A stretch of DNA of 61,173 nt from Oscillospiraceae bacterium (lineage in GTDB: Bacteria; Bacillota; Clostridia; Oscillospirales; CAG-272), in contig SVUK01000007.1 in NCBI GenBank assembly GCA_015063325.1, positions 1 to 61,173 of the forward strand, given 5' to 3'. This document shows positions 7,261 through 15,892 of the stretch, piece by piece; positions within the stretch are counted from its first letter, which is position 1; the number at the start of each line of letters is the position of its first letter. The notes beneath the pieces are model-generated. The model saw only the letters and a program-made list of their open reading frames with translations, did not search any database and had not been told where the DNA came from. The position numbers and the translations under genes were made by a program.

Positions 7261-8091
7261 ATGAAATTCAAAACCATCGTCATTACCGGGGCAAGCGACG
7301 GGATCGGTGCGGCTGCCGCCCGACAGTTGAAAGCGTTGGGTCATCGGGTTATCATCGTGGGGCGTTCTCCCGAAAAGACCGAACGGGTTGCAAAGGAGCT
7401 GGACGCGCCCTACCATCTTGCCGATTACAGCCGTCTTTCGGACGTTGTTCGATTGGCGAGCGAGTTGTGTCAATACCCGAAAATCGACGTTCTTGCCAAC
7501 AATGCCGGCGGGGTACAAAATGAGCGCGTTATTACCGAGGATGGTTTTGAACGCACCTTTCAGATCAACGTTTTAGGTGGCTTTCTATTAACGAATCTGC
7601 TTTTGCCAAAGCTTTGTGAAAGCCGCGCGACGGTGATTCAGACCTCCAGCATTGCCGCCAATTTGTTCGGATCCGACTTTGACGTACAGGATTTGCAAAA
7701 CGAAAAGAATTACAAACCTTTTAACGCGTACGGCGCAGGAAAGCTGGAGGATATTCTTTTTACGCGCGAGCTTCAACGGCGGTTTGGAGAGAAGGGGATT
7801 TGCGCCGTGGCGTTTGAGCCGGGCGTTGTGCGTACCAATTTCGCTTCGGAATCCACTCCGTTCGCCAAATTTCTCTATCATACGCCCGTCAAATATTTGT
7901 TTACCATTTCTCCCGACAAGAGTGCAAGACGTTTAACCGCGCTCGCCCTTGGAACGCCGGGCAAAGATTTTCTTCCCAAAGAGGTATATAGTGGTAAAAA
8001 AACGATGAAACTAAAGTTCCGGGATCCTGACGGAACCATTTCAAAAACACTTTGGGATTCCTGTTTGGAGATGACCGGAAAATATCTTTGA
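7261..8091 (+). CDS. Short-chain dehydrogenase/reductase
   Basis: 276-residue NAD(P)-dependent oxidoreductase. It has the glycine motif TGASDGIG (residues 9-16), NNAGG, a serine region TSSIAAN and the catalytic YGAGK. An R at position 36-40 (VGRSPEK) suggests NADPH preference. The closest groups are retinol-dehydrogenase-like SDRs of unknown substrate. AGAGAGG precedes the ATG. It is probably cotranscribed with the small DUF4177-like gene and the LUD gene downstream. Confidence 0.85.
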   Translation: MKFKTIVITGASDGIGAAAARQLKALGHRVIIVGRSPEKTERVAKELDAPYHLADYSRLSDVVRLASELCQYPKIDVLANNAGGVQNERVITEDGFERTFQINVLGGFLLTNLLLPKLCESRATVIQTSSIAANLFGSDFDVQDLQNEKNYKPFNAYGAGKLEDILFTRELQRRFGEKGICAVAFEPGVVRTNFASESTPFAKFLYHTPVKYLFTISPDKSARRLTALALGTPGKDFLPKEVYSGKKTMKLKFRDPDGTISKTLWDSCLEMTGKYL

Positions 8092-8112
8092 ACAACGGGA
8101 AGGAGAACGAAA

Positions 8113-8268
8113 ATGTTTGAATACAAAGTGGAAGTTTACAAAATTAAAAATGCCGCCGAGGAGATGAACCGCTTTGCCGCCGACGGTTGGAGGGTGATTG
8201 CCGTTTCTCCCAATGTGGCTTCCGGGTTCGGAATTGTTGTCACATATGAACGAAAAATCGGAGATTGA
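8113..8268 (+). CDS. Small DUF4177-like protein
   Basis: 51-residue protein, MFEYKVEVYKIKNAAEEMNR and on, with the FAADGWRVIAVSPN pattern of DUF4177. These are small beta-alpha-beta proteins of unknown role. AGGAG precedes the ATG and the gene lies 21 bases after the SDR stop codon, so translation is credible. Confidence 0.65.
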   Translation: MFEYKVEVYKIKNAAEEMNRFAADGWRVIAVSPNVASGFGIVVTYERKIGD

Positions 8269-8298
8269 TCCGATTTTTACATAGGAAAGGAAAAACAA

Positions 8299-8928
8299 AT
8301 GGATCAAATGATTATTAAGCGGAACGAACTGCTTGCAAAAAAGGTGATGAAGGGGTTGGAATCCCGTAACATGAGCGGTTACTATGCCGCGAACAAAGAG
8401 GAAGCTCTGAAAACGGCGTTGGAGCTGATCGGCGAAGGAGCAACAGTTGCTATGGGCGGTTGTATGACGGCTAACGAGATCGGCTTGACCGAAGCCGTAA
8501 AAACCGGGAAGTATCATTTCATCGATCGTGCCGCAATTGCCGATCCGCGCGAAGCGCTGCTTGCGGCGTATGACGCCGACGTTTTTTTATCCGGGTCGAA
8601 TGCACTAACCGAGGACGGCATTCTTGTTAATATTGACGGAAATGCAAACCGTGTTTCCGCGATTGCGCAGGGTCCCAAAAAAGTGATTTTTTTGGTGGGA
8701 ATGAACAAGGTTTGCCCTGATGTTGACAGTGCTATGAAGCGTGCCCGTAATGTTGCCGCACCGGTCAACGCACAGCGGTTCGGACTTTCCACCCCTTGTT
8801 CCAAAACCGGAGCATGCTCCGATTGCAAATCGCCAGATACCATTTGCTGTCAATTTCTCATTACGCGCTTTTCCCGTCATGCAGGGCGCATCCACGTTAT
8901 TTTGATTAACGATACGCTTGGATTTTAA
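8299..8928 (+). CDS. LUD-domain protein (LutC/YkgG-like)
   Basis: 209-residue protein of the DUF162/LUD family, to which the lactate-utilisation subunit LutC belongs. GATVAMGGCMTANEIG (about residues 48-63), DVFLSGSNALTEDGILVNID and NRVSAIAQGPKKVIFLVGMNKV are the family hallmarks. LutA and LutB are absent, so it is probably a stand-alone member of the clostridial type with unknown substrate. A cysteine pair CSDCKSPDTICC near the C-terminus is typical of this subgroup. AGGAAAGG precedes the ATG. Confidence 0.85.
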   Translation: MDQMIIKRNELLAKKVMKGLESRNMSGYYAANKEEALKTALELIGEGATVAMGGCMTANEIGLTEAVKTGKYHFIDRAAIADPREALLAAYDADVFLSGSNALTEDGILVNIDGNANRVSAIAQGPKKVIFLVGMNKVCPDVDSAMKRARNVAAPVNAQRFGLSTPCSKTGACSDCKSPDTICCQFLITRFSRHAGRIHVILINDTLGF

Positions 8929-9018
8929 AACGTTTTTGATTTATAACATTTTATCTATTTTCATTTTTTTGTTTATATTTTTTTCTATTTTCTATTTTCT
9001 ATGAAAGGAGGATGACCG

Positions 9019-11256
9019 ATGTTTGAAATAGATCCGCTTTCCAAGAAGGGCATGGCGTTTTTACGAAAAAACGGGATCGACCCTTTGCGTTTGGAACTAT
9101 GCGTTTGTTCTGACCGAGACCGCGACCAGAATCCGGCGTCGGTTTTACTCCTTGCGAATGCGCAAACGTTTTTTTTGGCAGATCCCGATAAAGAGCTTTT
9201 GGAAAGTTATCCGCTCTCCGATCTTCGCACCGTTTGCGTGGAGGAACAGCTTTCCACCGGCAGACTGGTTGCCGAGAATGCGAGCGGCGTATTTCTGCTG
9301 ACTTCGTTTACCAATTTTTGCAAGGATTCCATGCTTTTGTTCGTCAAATACATCGAAGTTCTTATGAAAAAGGAGCCGCTTCAAATCGACGAGCGCGATC
9401 TACCCGAGGCGCGGCGGTGTCCCAAGTGCGGCAATCGCTATCCGGACCGGGATCGGCGCGTTTGTCCGCATTGCATGAAGCAGGGAACCTCTTTCAAACG
9501 TTTTTCCGTTTTTTTGCTTCGGTATCGACGGGATTTGTTTCTTACGCTTTTGTCCCTGATCGGTCTGACGGCGGCAAGCATTCTTGCGCCCTACTTTTCC
9601 AGAGGGTTCTTTTATGATCAGGTGATTCCGAAGGACGGAAAATTCTATGGCGAGATTCTTTTGGTTTTGGGAATTCTGATTGCAACCCGATTGCTTCAGA
9701 CTGCCTCAACCATGCTCAACAACTGGATTACCTCCAAGGTTGCCGCCAATATGGTGTTTGACCTGAAAAAGACGATTTTTACAGCCATTGAGCGGCTTTC
9801 TCTCGGATTTTTTACCGCGCGGCAGACAGGCGGTCTGATGACGCAGGTCAACGAAGACTCCGACCGTATTTACGGTTTCTTTTGCGATACGGTGCCGCAT
9901 TTTATCATCAATGCCGTGCAGGTTGTGGTGTTGGCGATTCTGATGTTCATTATGCAGCCGACGCTTGCGTTGGTTTCGCTGGGGATTGTTGTTCCGCTCT
10001 TCTTTTTGATTCGGCATTTCGTATTTCACAGTATCAAAACCATGCACGCGCGTGTTTATTCCAACTCGCGGTCGCTGGGCGGCTTTCTTGCCGACGTTCT
10101 TTCGGGAATGCGCGTGGTAAAGGCGTTTTCCGGCGAAAAGAACGAGATTGAGAAGTTCTCCGTAAAAAATCGGACGCTTGCCGTCAGCAGTCAAAAGGTG
10201 GAAGTTTTTAACAGTTATGCATGGACACTGATTGACCTTTTGCCGCTTGCCGGAACGATGCTTGCCTGGGGATTCGGCGGTTGGATGGTCATGTCGGGCA
10301 ACGGCGGAATGACCTACGGTGAGCTATTGACCTTCATTGCCTATATGGGCATGATTTATTCGCCCCTCAATTTCTTTTCCACTATGATGACCCGGGTTGC
10401 CGATTGCAGTAACGCCCTGCAGCGCTTGTTTGAGATTATGGACGCGCAGCCGGAAGTCCGCGAGGCGGAACATCCCGTGGAATTGGGCGAACACGTTGGG
10501 AAAATTGAGTTTAACGACGTTTGTTTTTCCTATCAGAAAGGTAGACGGATTATCGATCACGTCAGCTTTTCGGTGGAAGAAGGAAGCGTACTCGGTATTG
10601 TCGGTCACACCGGCGCAGGAAAAAGTACCATTGCCAATTTGCTGATGCGATTGTATGATACCGAGAGCGGTGAAATCCGCATCGGCGGAAAACCGGTACG
10701 GGAGCTTTCGTTTAAGTCCTTGTATCAGAATATTGCCATCGTATCTCAGGAAACCTATTTGTTCATGGGAACGATTCTTGAAAATATTCGTTATGCAAAG
10801 CCGGAAGCCGATTTTGCCGAGGTGGTCCAAGCTGCAAAATGCGCCGGCGCGCATGACTTTATTATGAAATTGCCGGACGGTTACCATACTCGTATCGGTT
10901 CGGGGTTCCAGGAGCTTTCGGGGGGCGAGCGCCAGCGCGTTTCCATTGCACGTGCGGTGCTGAAAAACCCGAAGATCCTGATTTTGGATGAGGCGACTGC
11001 AGCCATGGATACTGCCACCGAGCGGAAGATCCAAGCAGCGCTGACCGAATTGATCAAAGGAAAAACCACCATTATGATTGCCCACCGGCTTTCCACATTG
11101 CGCGACGCCGACCGGTTGATTGTGATTGAGCGCGGAAGAGTTGCCGAGGAAGGGACCCACGCCCAGCTGCTTGCCAAAGAGGACGGCGTTTATAAAAAAT
11201 TGTTTACCCTGCAGGAAGAGGCACTCAAAACCGCGGGAATTTTGGAAGAAGATTGA
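9019..11256 (+). CDS. ABC exporter half 1 with soluble N-terminal domain and zinc ribbon
   Basis: 745 residues. Residues 1-120 form a soluble beta-rich domain (VLLLANAQTFFLAD, SGVFLLTSFTN) that reads like a PH-type fold. A zinc ribbon follows (C134, C137, C149, C152). A six-helix exporter membrane domain spans about 172-460, and a nucleotide-binding domain follows with GHTGAGKST (about 529-537), LSGGERQR, LILDEAT and H-loop AHRLST. It is the first gene of a tight operon with DUF1854 and a second ABC gene, so the two halves probably form a heterodimer. The substrate is not readable from sequence. GGAGG precedes the ATG. Confidence 0.88.
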   Translation: MFEIDPLSKKGMAFLRKNGIDPLRLELCVCSDRDRDQNPASVLLLANAQTFFLADPDKELLESYPLSDLRTVCVEEQLSTGRLVAENASGVFLLTSFTNFCKDSMLLFVKYIEVLMKKEPLQIDERDLPEARRCPKCGNRYPDRDRRVCPHCMKQGTSFKRFSVFLLRYRRDLFLTLLSLIGLTAASILAPYFSRGFFYDQVIPKDGKFYGEILLVLGILIATRLLQTASTMLNNWITSKVAANMVFDLKKTIFTAIERLSLGFFTARQTGGLMTQVNEDSDRIYGFFCDTVPHFIINAVQVVVLAILMFIMQPTLALVSLGIVVPLFFLIRHFVFHSIKTMHARVYSNSRSLGGFLADVLSGMRVVKAFSGEKNEIEKFSVKNRTLAVSSQKVEVFNSYAWTLIDLLPLAGTMLAWGFGGWMVMSGNGGMTYGELLTFIAYMGMIYSPLNFFSTMMTRVADCSNALQRLFEIMDAQPEVREAEHPVELGEHVGKIEFNDVCFSYQKGRRIIDHVSFSVEEGSVLGIVGHTGAGKSTIANLLMRLYDTESGEIRIGGKPVRELSFKSLYQNIAIVSQETYLFMGTILENIRYAKPEADFAEVVQAAKCAGAHDFIMKLPDGYHTRIGSGFQELSGGERQRVSIARAVLKNPKILILDEATAAMDTATERKIQAALTELIKGKTTIMIAHRLSTLRDADRLIVIERGRVAEEGTHAQLLAKEDGVYKKLFTLQEEALKTAGILEED

Positions 11257-11272
11257 AAAGGGGGAGCGTACG

Positions 11273-11788
11273 ATGCATGCACCTGTGATTCTATCTGAAG
11301 AAAAATTGACCGAAACGGTTTGGCTCACGCCCGAAAACGCGTCTTTTTCCCGTAAAAACGGGTTATTGTGGCTTACATACAATGGCAGGGAAATCCGCGT
11401 CTCTTTGCGCCGGAATTTTCCGCTGGAGGAGCTTTGGAGCCTTCTTTCGGTTTTGGATGAAAGGGAAGAGGAAGTGGGAATGATTCGCGAAATCACGCAG
11501 TTCGGCGCAGAGACGGAAACGCTTTTGCGTACCGAGTTGGAGCGACGGTACTACGCCCCGGTGATTTTGAAAATTCTTTCGCTCAAAGAGCGGTTCGGTT
11601 TTTCCTATTGGAAGGTGGAAACCGCCGAGGGGAAGATGGAATTCACCCTTCGCGACACCTATAAAAGTTTAATTCGTTTGGGCGGCAACCGGGTTTTCAT
11701 TTTGGACGTGGACGGCAACCGGTTCGTCATCCCGGATGTGACAGCGCTTGATCGCAAGAGCTACCGGAAAATCGAACTGTATCTGTGA
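11273..11788 (+). CDS. DUF1854 family protein
   Basis: 171-residue soluble protein between two ABC half-transporters, 16 bases after the first; the second gene starts eight bases after its stop. Family features are ENASFSRKNGLLWLTYNGRE, the regular FPLEELWSLLSVLDEREEEVGMI, and FGFSYWKVETAEGKMEFTLRD. DUF1854 is known next to ABC genes, in some bacteria beside cyanophycin genes, but no cyanophycin genes are seen here. It probably binds or regulates the transporter. GGGGGAG precedes the ATG. Confidence 0.8.
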   Translation: MHAPVILSEEKLTETVWLTPENASFSRKNGLLWLTYNGREIRVSLRRNFPLEELWSLLSVLDEREEEVGMIREITQFGAETETLLRTELERRYYAPVILKILSLKERFGFSYWKVETAEGKMEFTLRDTYKSLIRLGGNRVFILDVDGNRFVIPDVTALDRKSYRKIELYL

Positions 11789-11796
11789 GGAAGAGT

Positions 11797-13950
11797 ATGA
11801 AGCGAAAACACGATCCGATGGATCAAAAAGAGCCGGGTATTTCTCAAAATCCCGGGGAAATTGCAAGGCTGGAAACCGCGTTGGATCCTGTAGATCCCTT
11901 CCGGAAGGTCAAAACGACCGTGATCTGCACCGAAACGGAGCTTTCTGCCGAGCAGGAAGGGGAGCCGATTCGAAAGATTCCGCTTTCCGAAATTTCCGAA
12001 TTGCGAGTGGAAAACGGCGTTGGGTGCGTTTTCTTGGAATATGAATTGCAAAATGGGGATCGCGGTTTGTTTGCCCGTTCGGACGCTCGTGCGAAGGATG
12101 CTTGCGCAAAATTTGCAAAAACGGTCAACCGTTTTCTGCGCGGAACACTGAAAAAGGAGCCGCCGGAGGCGGCAAAGGAAAAAAGATGGAAACGCGCTTC
12201 CACGCGCGGTGCGCTTCGCCGATTATTCAAAACAGCAAGACCCGAATGGAAATATTTGTTTTTTGTGTTTCTTTTGTTCGGGGTTGCAAGTGCCATTAGC
12301 GTTATTTTGCCCTATCTGAATCGGCGATTGACCGACGATTACATTCTGCAAGGCAATGACAATGGATTGCTATATGGTCTGATCGGAATGACGATTGCCA
12401 TTTTCGGCGTGTACATTTTGCAAACGCTTGTTTGGATTGCAAGAGGCGTTTTGATTGCCATTGCGGGCAACCGATTGGTCGTTCGTCTGCGCGACACCGT
12501 TTTTTGCAAGATTCAGTCGCTTTCGATTTCGGGAATTTCTCAAAATACCACCGGCGAATTGATGAAGCGCGTCAACGGCGATACCACGCAGATTCGCAAC
12601 TTTTTAATCAATCAAATGCCGCCCGTTTTGGAGCAGGTTTTACTTTTGATCGTGATCTCGGCAATTTTGTTCTTTTTTGACTGGAGACTGGCGCTTTTCA
12701 TTTTGGTACCGGCGCCGTTTGTAGTTATTGCCGTTCGTTCCTTTTGGAAATTTATGCATGGATTGTTCCGCCGCCGCCGCGAGCTCAACGCGCAGGGAAG
12801 TGCAATTCTGCACGACACTTTTTCCGGTATTCGCGTGGTCAAATCCTACGGCATGGAAAAACGGGAGGAGGAGCGCTTTGTTGCAATGGCGGCAAAAGAG
12901 CGTGACGCCGAATTACGCCAGGAAAAGTTTTGGGCAATCATTATGCCAATTCTCAATTTGCTGATCGGCGCCGGCGAATTCGTACTGCTTTATTTCGTTG
13001 GCAACCAAATGTTGGAGGGCAAAATGACCGCCGGGCAAATGGCGCAGTTTTCGGCGTATTCCAGCATGATTTATGCGCCGCTCAATCGCCTGATGCGTCT
13101 GCCGCAACAGCTGATGGCGGCTACCACTTCAGTTTCCAGGGTTTACGATCTTTTGGATCAGCCGGAAGAGATCATTGACAGTGCGGCTCCGCAACAACCG
13201 GCTTGGGAAGGCAATATCGTTTTGGAAAACGTTCGATTCGGCTATGACAGCACCGAGGACGTTTTACAGGGGATCAATTTGCAGATTCATCCGGGAGATT
13301 TTATCGGACTCGTTGGCAGATCGGGGGTTGGAAAAACCACGCTGATCAATCTGATTATGCGGCTTTACGACGTTAACGAGGGCAGGATTCTGATTGACGG
13401 AGTGGATATTCAGGAGATTTCTCAAGAGGAGTTGCGCAGGCATATCGGCGTTGTTCTGCAGGAGAATTTCTTGTTTTCCGGCAGCGTTGCGCAGAATATT
13501 GCCTACGCAAAACCGGGCGCCGGACGAGAAGAGATCATTCGCGCGGCAAAACTTGCCGGAGCGCACGAATTTATCGTTCGTTTGCCGGATGGATACGATA
13601 CCTATATCGGAGAAAAAGGACATACGCTTTCGGGCGGTGAACGCCAGCGGATTTCCATTGCCCGCGCGCTTTTACATGATCCGAAAATTATTCTTTTAGA
13701 CGAGGCGACCTCCTCGCTGGACACCGAAACCGAAAAGAAGATCCAGGAGGCGCTCAAAATTCTTTGCCGCGGTCGAACGACAATTGCCATTGCCCATCGG
13801 CTCTCCACTTTGCGAAACGCGACGAAACTCATCGTTTTGGACAAAGGGAAAATTGCCGAAGAGGGAACGCACGAGGAGCTCATGGCAAAAGAGGGAATCT
13901 ATTGCAATTTGGTGCTTTCTCAACGGGAAATGTCCAAAATGAAATCCTAA
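11797..13950 (+). CDS. ABC exporter half 2 with soluble N-terminal domain
   Basis: 717 residues. Residues about 30-118 form a soluble domain (TVICTETELSAEQEGEPIRK, IPLSEISELRVENGVGCVFL) like that of half 1 but without the zinc ribbon. The exporter membrane domain is about 150-430. The ATPase domain has GRSGVGKTT (about 505), LSGGERQR (about 611), ILLDEATSSLDT and AHRLST. Both ATP sites of the presumed heterodimer keep the glutamate after Walker B. The ATG at 11797 was preferred over a GTG that overlaps the DUF1854 stop, because AGGAAG lies just before it. Confidence 0.88.
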   Translation: MKRKHDPMDQKEPGISQNPGEIARLETALDPVDPFRKVKTTVICTETELSAEQEGEPIRKIPLSEISELRVENGVGCVFLEYELQNGDRGLFARSDARAKDACAKFAKTVNRFLRGTLKKEPPEAAKEKRWKRASTRGALRRLFKTARPEWKYLFFVFLLFGVASAISVILPYLNRRLTDDYILQGNDNGLLYGLIGMTIAIFGVYILQTLVWIARGVLIAIAGNRLVVRLRDTVFCKIQSLSISGISQNTTGELMKRVNGDTTQIRNFLINQMPPVLEQVLLLIVISAILFFFDWRLALFILVPAPFVVIAVRSFWKFMHGLFRRRRELNAQGSAILHDTFSGIRVVKSYGMEKREEERFVAMAAKERDAELRQEKFWAIIMPILNLLIGAGEFVLLYFVGNQMLEGKMTAGQMAQFSAYSSMIYAPLNRLMRLPQQLMAATTSVSRVYDLLDQPEEIIDSAAPQQPAWEGNIVLENVRFGYDSTEDVLQGINLQIHPGDFIGLVGRSGVGKTTLINLIMRLYDVNEGRILIDGVDIQEISQEELRRHIGVVLQENFLFSGSVAQNIAYAKPGAGREEIIRAAKLAGAHEFIVRLPDGYDTYIGEKGHTLSGGERQRISIARALLHDPKIILLDEATSSLDTETEKKIQEALKILCRGRTTIAIAHRLSTLRNATKLIVLDKGKIAEEGTHEELMAKEGIYCNLVLSQREMSKMKS

Positions 13951-13994
13951 AAAGCAGGGAGCAAATTTCCTTGGAAATTTGCTCCCTGCTTTTT
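13949..13994. terminator. Terminator with about 22-bp perfect stem
   Basis: AAAAGCAGGGAGCAAATTTCC, loop TT, then the exact complement and a T run. It overlaps the stop codon of the second ABC gene and serves the convergent rubrerythrin gene too. Confidence 0.85.
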
Positions 13995-14032
13995 AATGTT
14001 TTTTTACCTGTTTTTTAATGTTTTTTTACTTG
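13991..14032. repeat. Two T-rich 20-bp direct repeats
   Basis: TTTTAATGTTTTTTTACCTG at 13991-14010 and a copy with one difference at 14013-14032, just after the terminator stem. Probably a local duplication; no function assigned. Confidence 0.7.
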
Positions 14033-14059
14033 CTTTTAAACGCCTGTTTTTTATTTCTT

Positions 14060-14701
14060 TTATTCTTTCTCGTAAACTTGAAAATAAGCTTGCCTGTATC
14101 CGCAAACGGGGCAGGTCTCGGGCGCGCTTTCGCCCTTATGAAGATGTCCGCAACTGCGGCATTGCCAAACCGTTTCGTCTTTCTTCTGAAAGACTTCGCC
14201 TTTGTTCAGTGTTTCCAAAAGGGTGCGATAACATTCTTCGTGCTGTTTTTCGATCTCTCCCACCAAGCGAAATTTTTCGGCAAGCTCGGTAAAGCCGTCT
14301 TTTTCGGCAATTTCGGCAAAGTTTTTGTACATTTCCGTCCATTCGTAATCTTCCCCCTCTGCCGCGGCAGATAGATTTTTTTCGGTATTCGGGTTGCCGC
14401 CCAGTTCTTTAAACCACATTTCGGCGTGTTCGCGTTCGTTGTCGGCAATTTTTAAAAAGATGTCGGCGATTTGCTCATATCCTTCGGTTTTTGCTTGATA
14501 AGAATAAAAGGTGTATTTATTCCTTGCCTGTGATTCGGCGGCAAAAGCCGCTAAAAGGACCTGCTCTGTCTCGGTTCCTGCATAGGTATTTGCCGGAACC
14601 GAAACGGTTTTCGTGTTTCCTTTCGGCGAATAGACGTTAAAAACGACGTCCTCCCCCATGGGAATTTCCGCTTTTGTTTGATTCTGTTTTGTTTCTTCCA
14701 T
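14060..14701 (-). CDS. rbr: Rubrerythrin 2 with N-terminal extension
   Basis: 213 residues. An extension of about 38 residues ([20 protein letters not shown] and on) precedes the diiron domain, which starts at [20 protein letters not shown]. Ligand motifs NEREHAEMW and EKQHEECY are present, and the rubredoxin domain has CRSCGH and CPVC. Role as for rubrerythrin 1: peroxide removal in the cytosol. It lies downstream of thioredoxin on the same strand, which fits a redox-defence group. The ribosome-binding site lies inside a large hairpin (14702-14774). Confidence 0.93.
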   Translation of the reverse strand: MEETKQNQTKAEIPMGEDVVFNVYSPKGNTKTVSVPANTYAGTETEQVLLAAFAAESQARNKYTFYSYQAKTEGYEQIADIFLKIADNEREHAEMWFKELGGNPNTEKNLSAAAEGEDYEWTEMYKNFAEIAEKDGFTELAEKFRLVGEIEKQHEECYRTLLETLNKGEVFQKKDETVWQCRSCGHLHKGESAPETCPVCGYRQAYFQVYEKE

Positions 14702-14774
14702 AAAAACGCGCTCCTTTTTTCGGTGATTCATCATAAATCGATATGATGTAAAGTCCGAAACAGGAGCGCGTTTT
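14702..14774 (-). promoter_or_regulatory. Hairpin masking the ribosome-binding site of rubrerythrin 2
   Basis: In the minus-strand RNA, AAAACGCGCTCCT (14774-14762) pairs perfectly with AGGAGCGCGTTTT (14715-14703). A further TTTCGG/CCGAAA stem and an inner CATCATA/TATGATG hairpin extend it. The paired 3' arm contains the GGAG site, and TTTTT runs directly into the ATG. It can act as a terminator for thioredoxin readthrough and as a lid on translation. Confidence 0.6.
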
Positions 14775-14794
14775 GTTATGTTATTATGAAAAAA

Positions 14795-15103
14795 TCAGAG
14801 AAGCGCAAGCAGTTCTTCTTTGGAGCAAAAGCCGACCGAGGTATTGGTCACTTCGCCGTTTTTGAACACCATCACCGTTGGAATGCTCATAATGCCGAAT
14901 CGTGCGGCAAGTTCGCCCTCCTCGTCAACGTTCACTTTTCCGACTTTGATTTTGCCGTCCATCTCCTCGGCAATTTCGGCAACGACCGGACCAAGCATCC
15001 GGCATGGACCGCACCAGGAAGCCCAAAAGTCTACCAAAACGGGAATGGGGGAGCCAAGTACTTCTTCTTCAAAATTATCAACCGTGATTCGAATTTCAGC
15101 CAT
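14795..15103 (-). CDS. trxA: Thioredoxin
   Basis: 102-residue cytosolic disulfide reductase. Active site WCGPC with cysteines 31 and 34, cis-proline in MSIPTVMVF, and the conserved DFWASWCGPC. Full family length with no extension. It works with thioredoxin reductase, which is not in the window. Its own promoter lies upstream, and the gene is followed by rubrerythrin 2. Confidence 0.96.
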   Translation of the reverse strand: MAEIRITVDNFEEEVLGSPIPVLVDFWASWCGPCRMLGPVVAEIAEEMDGKIKVGKVNVDEEGELAARFGIMSIPTVMVFKNGEVTNTSVGFCSKEELLALL

Positions 15104-15149
15104 GATATTTCATCCTTTCCGCTTCATTTGCGATTTTTATACAATTCTT

Positions 15150-15178
15150 ATTTTACCATATCTTTCCCGTACTGTCAA
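15150..15178 (-). promoter_or_regulatory. Promoter of thioredoxin
   Basis: Minus strand TTGACA (15178-15173), 17-bp spacer, TAAAAT (15155-15150). Confidence 0.75.
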
Positions 15179-15182
15179 GCTT

Positions 15183-15820
15183 TTATTCCTTTGTTTTGCG
15201 CTTTTTCAAGCCGAAATGCAGGAAGAACGCCACGATATATGCGCCCGGCAGAATGACGACTGCGTAAAGAATCGATTGCCACCAGGGTTGCTCGTAAACG
15301 TGGAAAAACGGATATGGACCATACCAAATCCTTGCAAAATTCAGCGCGACTGCCAAGCCAGCGTAAAGAAGAGTTGGAACGATTGCAATCAGCGCGGCTC
15401 CTTTTTGTTTCGGCGTATCCTCAAAAAGCAAAAGAGAAACGAACGAAAGAATGGGGCAAAGCAAATGTTGAAATACCTGCGCTTCGGTTAGCAGAGCGAT
15501 TCGGTATCCCTGCGGTCCGTAGGGGGGCAAAGGAGGAAAACGATAACCAAAAAAGTGACCGACAGCAGGCAGGTTGCAATATAGCGCAACAGCACGATCC
15601 AATTCGGCAAAGACTTGTTCAGCCCGACTCGAAATGCCGCGATCAAAAACAGGATGGAAATAATCATGGCAATGTAGTTGCTGTTTTGCGTGTAGAATTG
15701 GAATTGCGACCACCCGTTGTTGAGCGTGCTGATGAGTGCACCCATTGCTTCCAAGGCGACGATCATCACATTGCAAATAATCGCGCAAAGACGGTTTTCC
15801 CTTTTGGTCAAATTGCTCAT
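15183..15820 (-). pseudogene. Multi-spanning membrane protein gene with a frameshift in a C6 tract
   Basis: The N-terminal part (from ATG 15820, MSNLTKRENRLCAIICNVMI) and the C-terminal part (YGPQGYRIALLTEAQVFQHL to the stop at 15183) are in different frames. They join at a run of six C on the minus strand (plus-strand G run 15522-15527). Adding one C restores one protein of about 212 residues with six likely membrane helices. Motifs FQFYTQNSN and WYGPYPFFHVYEQPWW suggest a family of small polytopic membrane proteins of unknown role. It may be a real mutation, a phase-variable tract or an assembly error. Confidence 0.7.
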
Positions 15821-15849
15821 TTTTTCCCCGGTAATCGAATTTCACTTTT

Positions 15850-15878
15850 ATTTTATCACACCGGAGGCTTTTTTGCAA
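15850..15878 (-). promoter_or_regulatory. Promoter of the frameshifted membrane gene
   Basis: Minus strand TTGCAA (15878-15873), 17-bp spacer, TAAAAT (15855-15850). The intact promoter argues for recent or reversible loss of frame. Confidence 0.65.
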
Positions 15879-15892
15879 CCTTTTTTGCAGGG

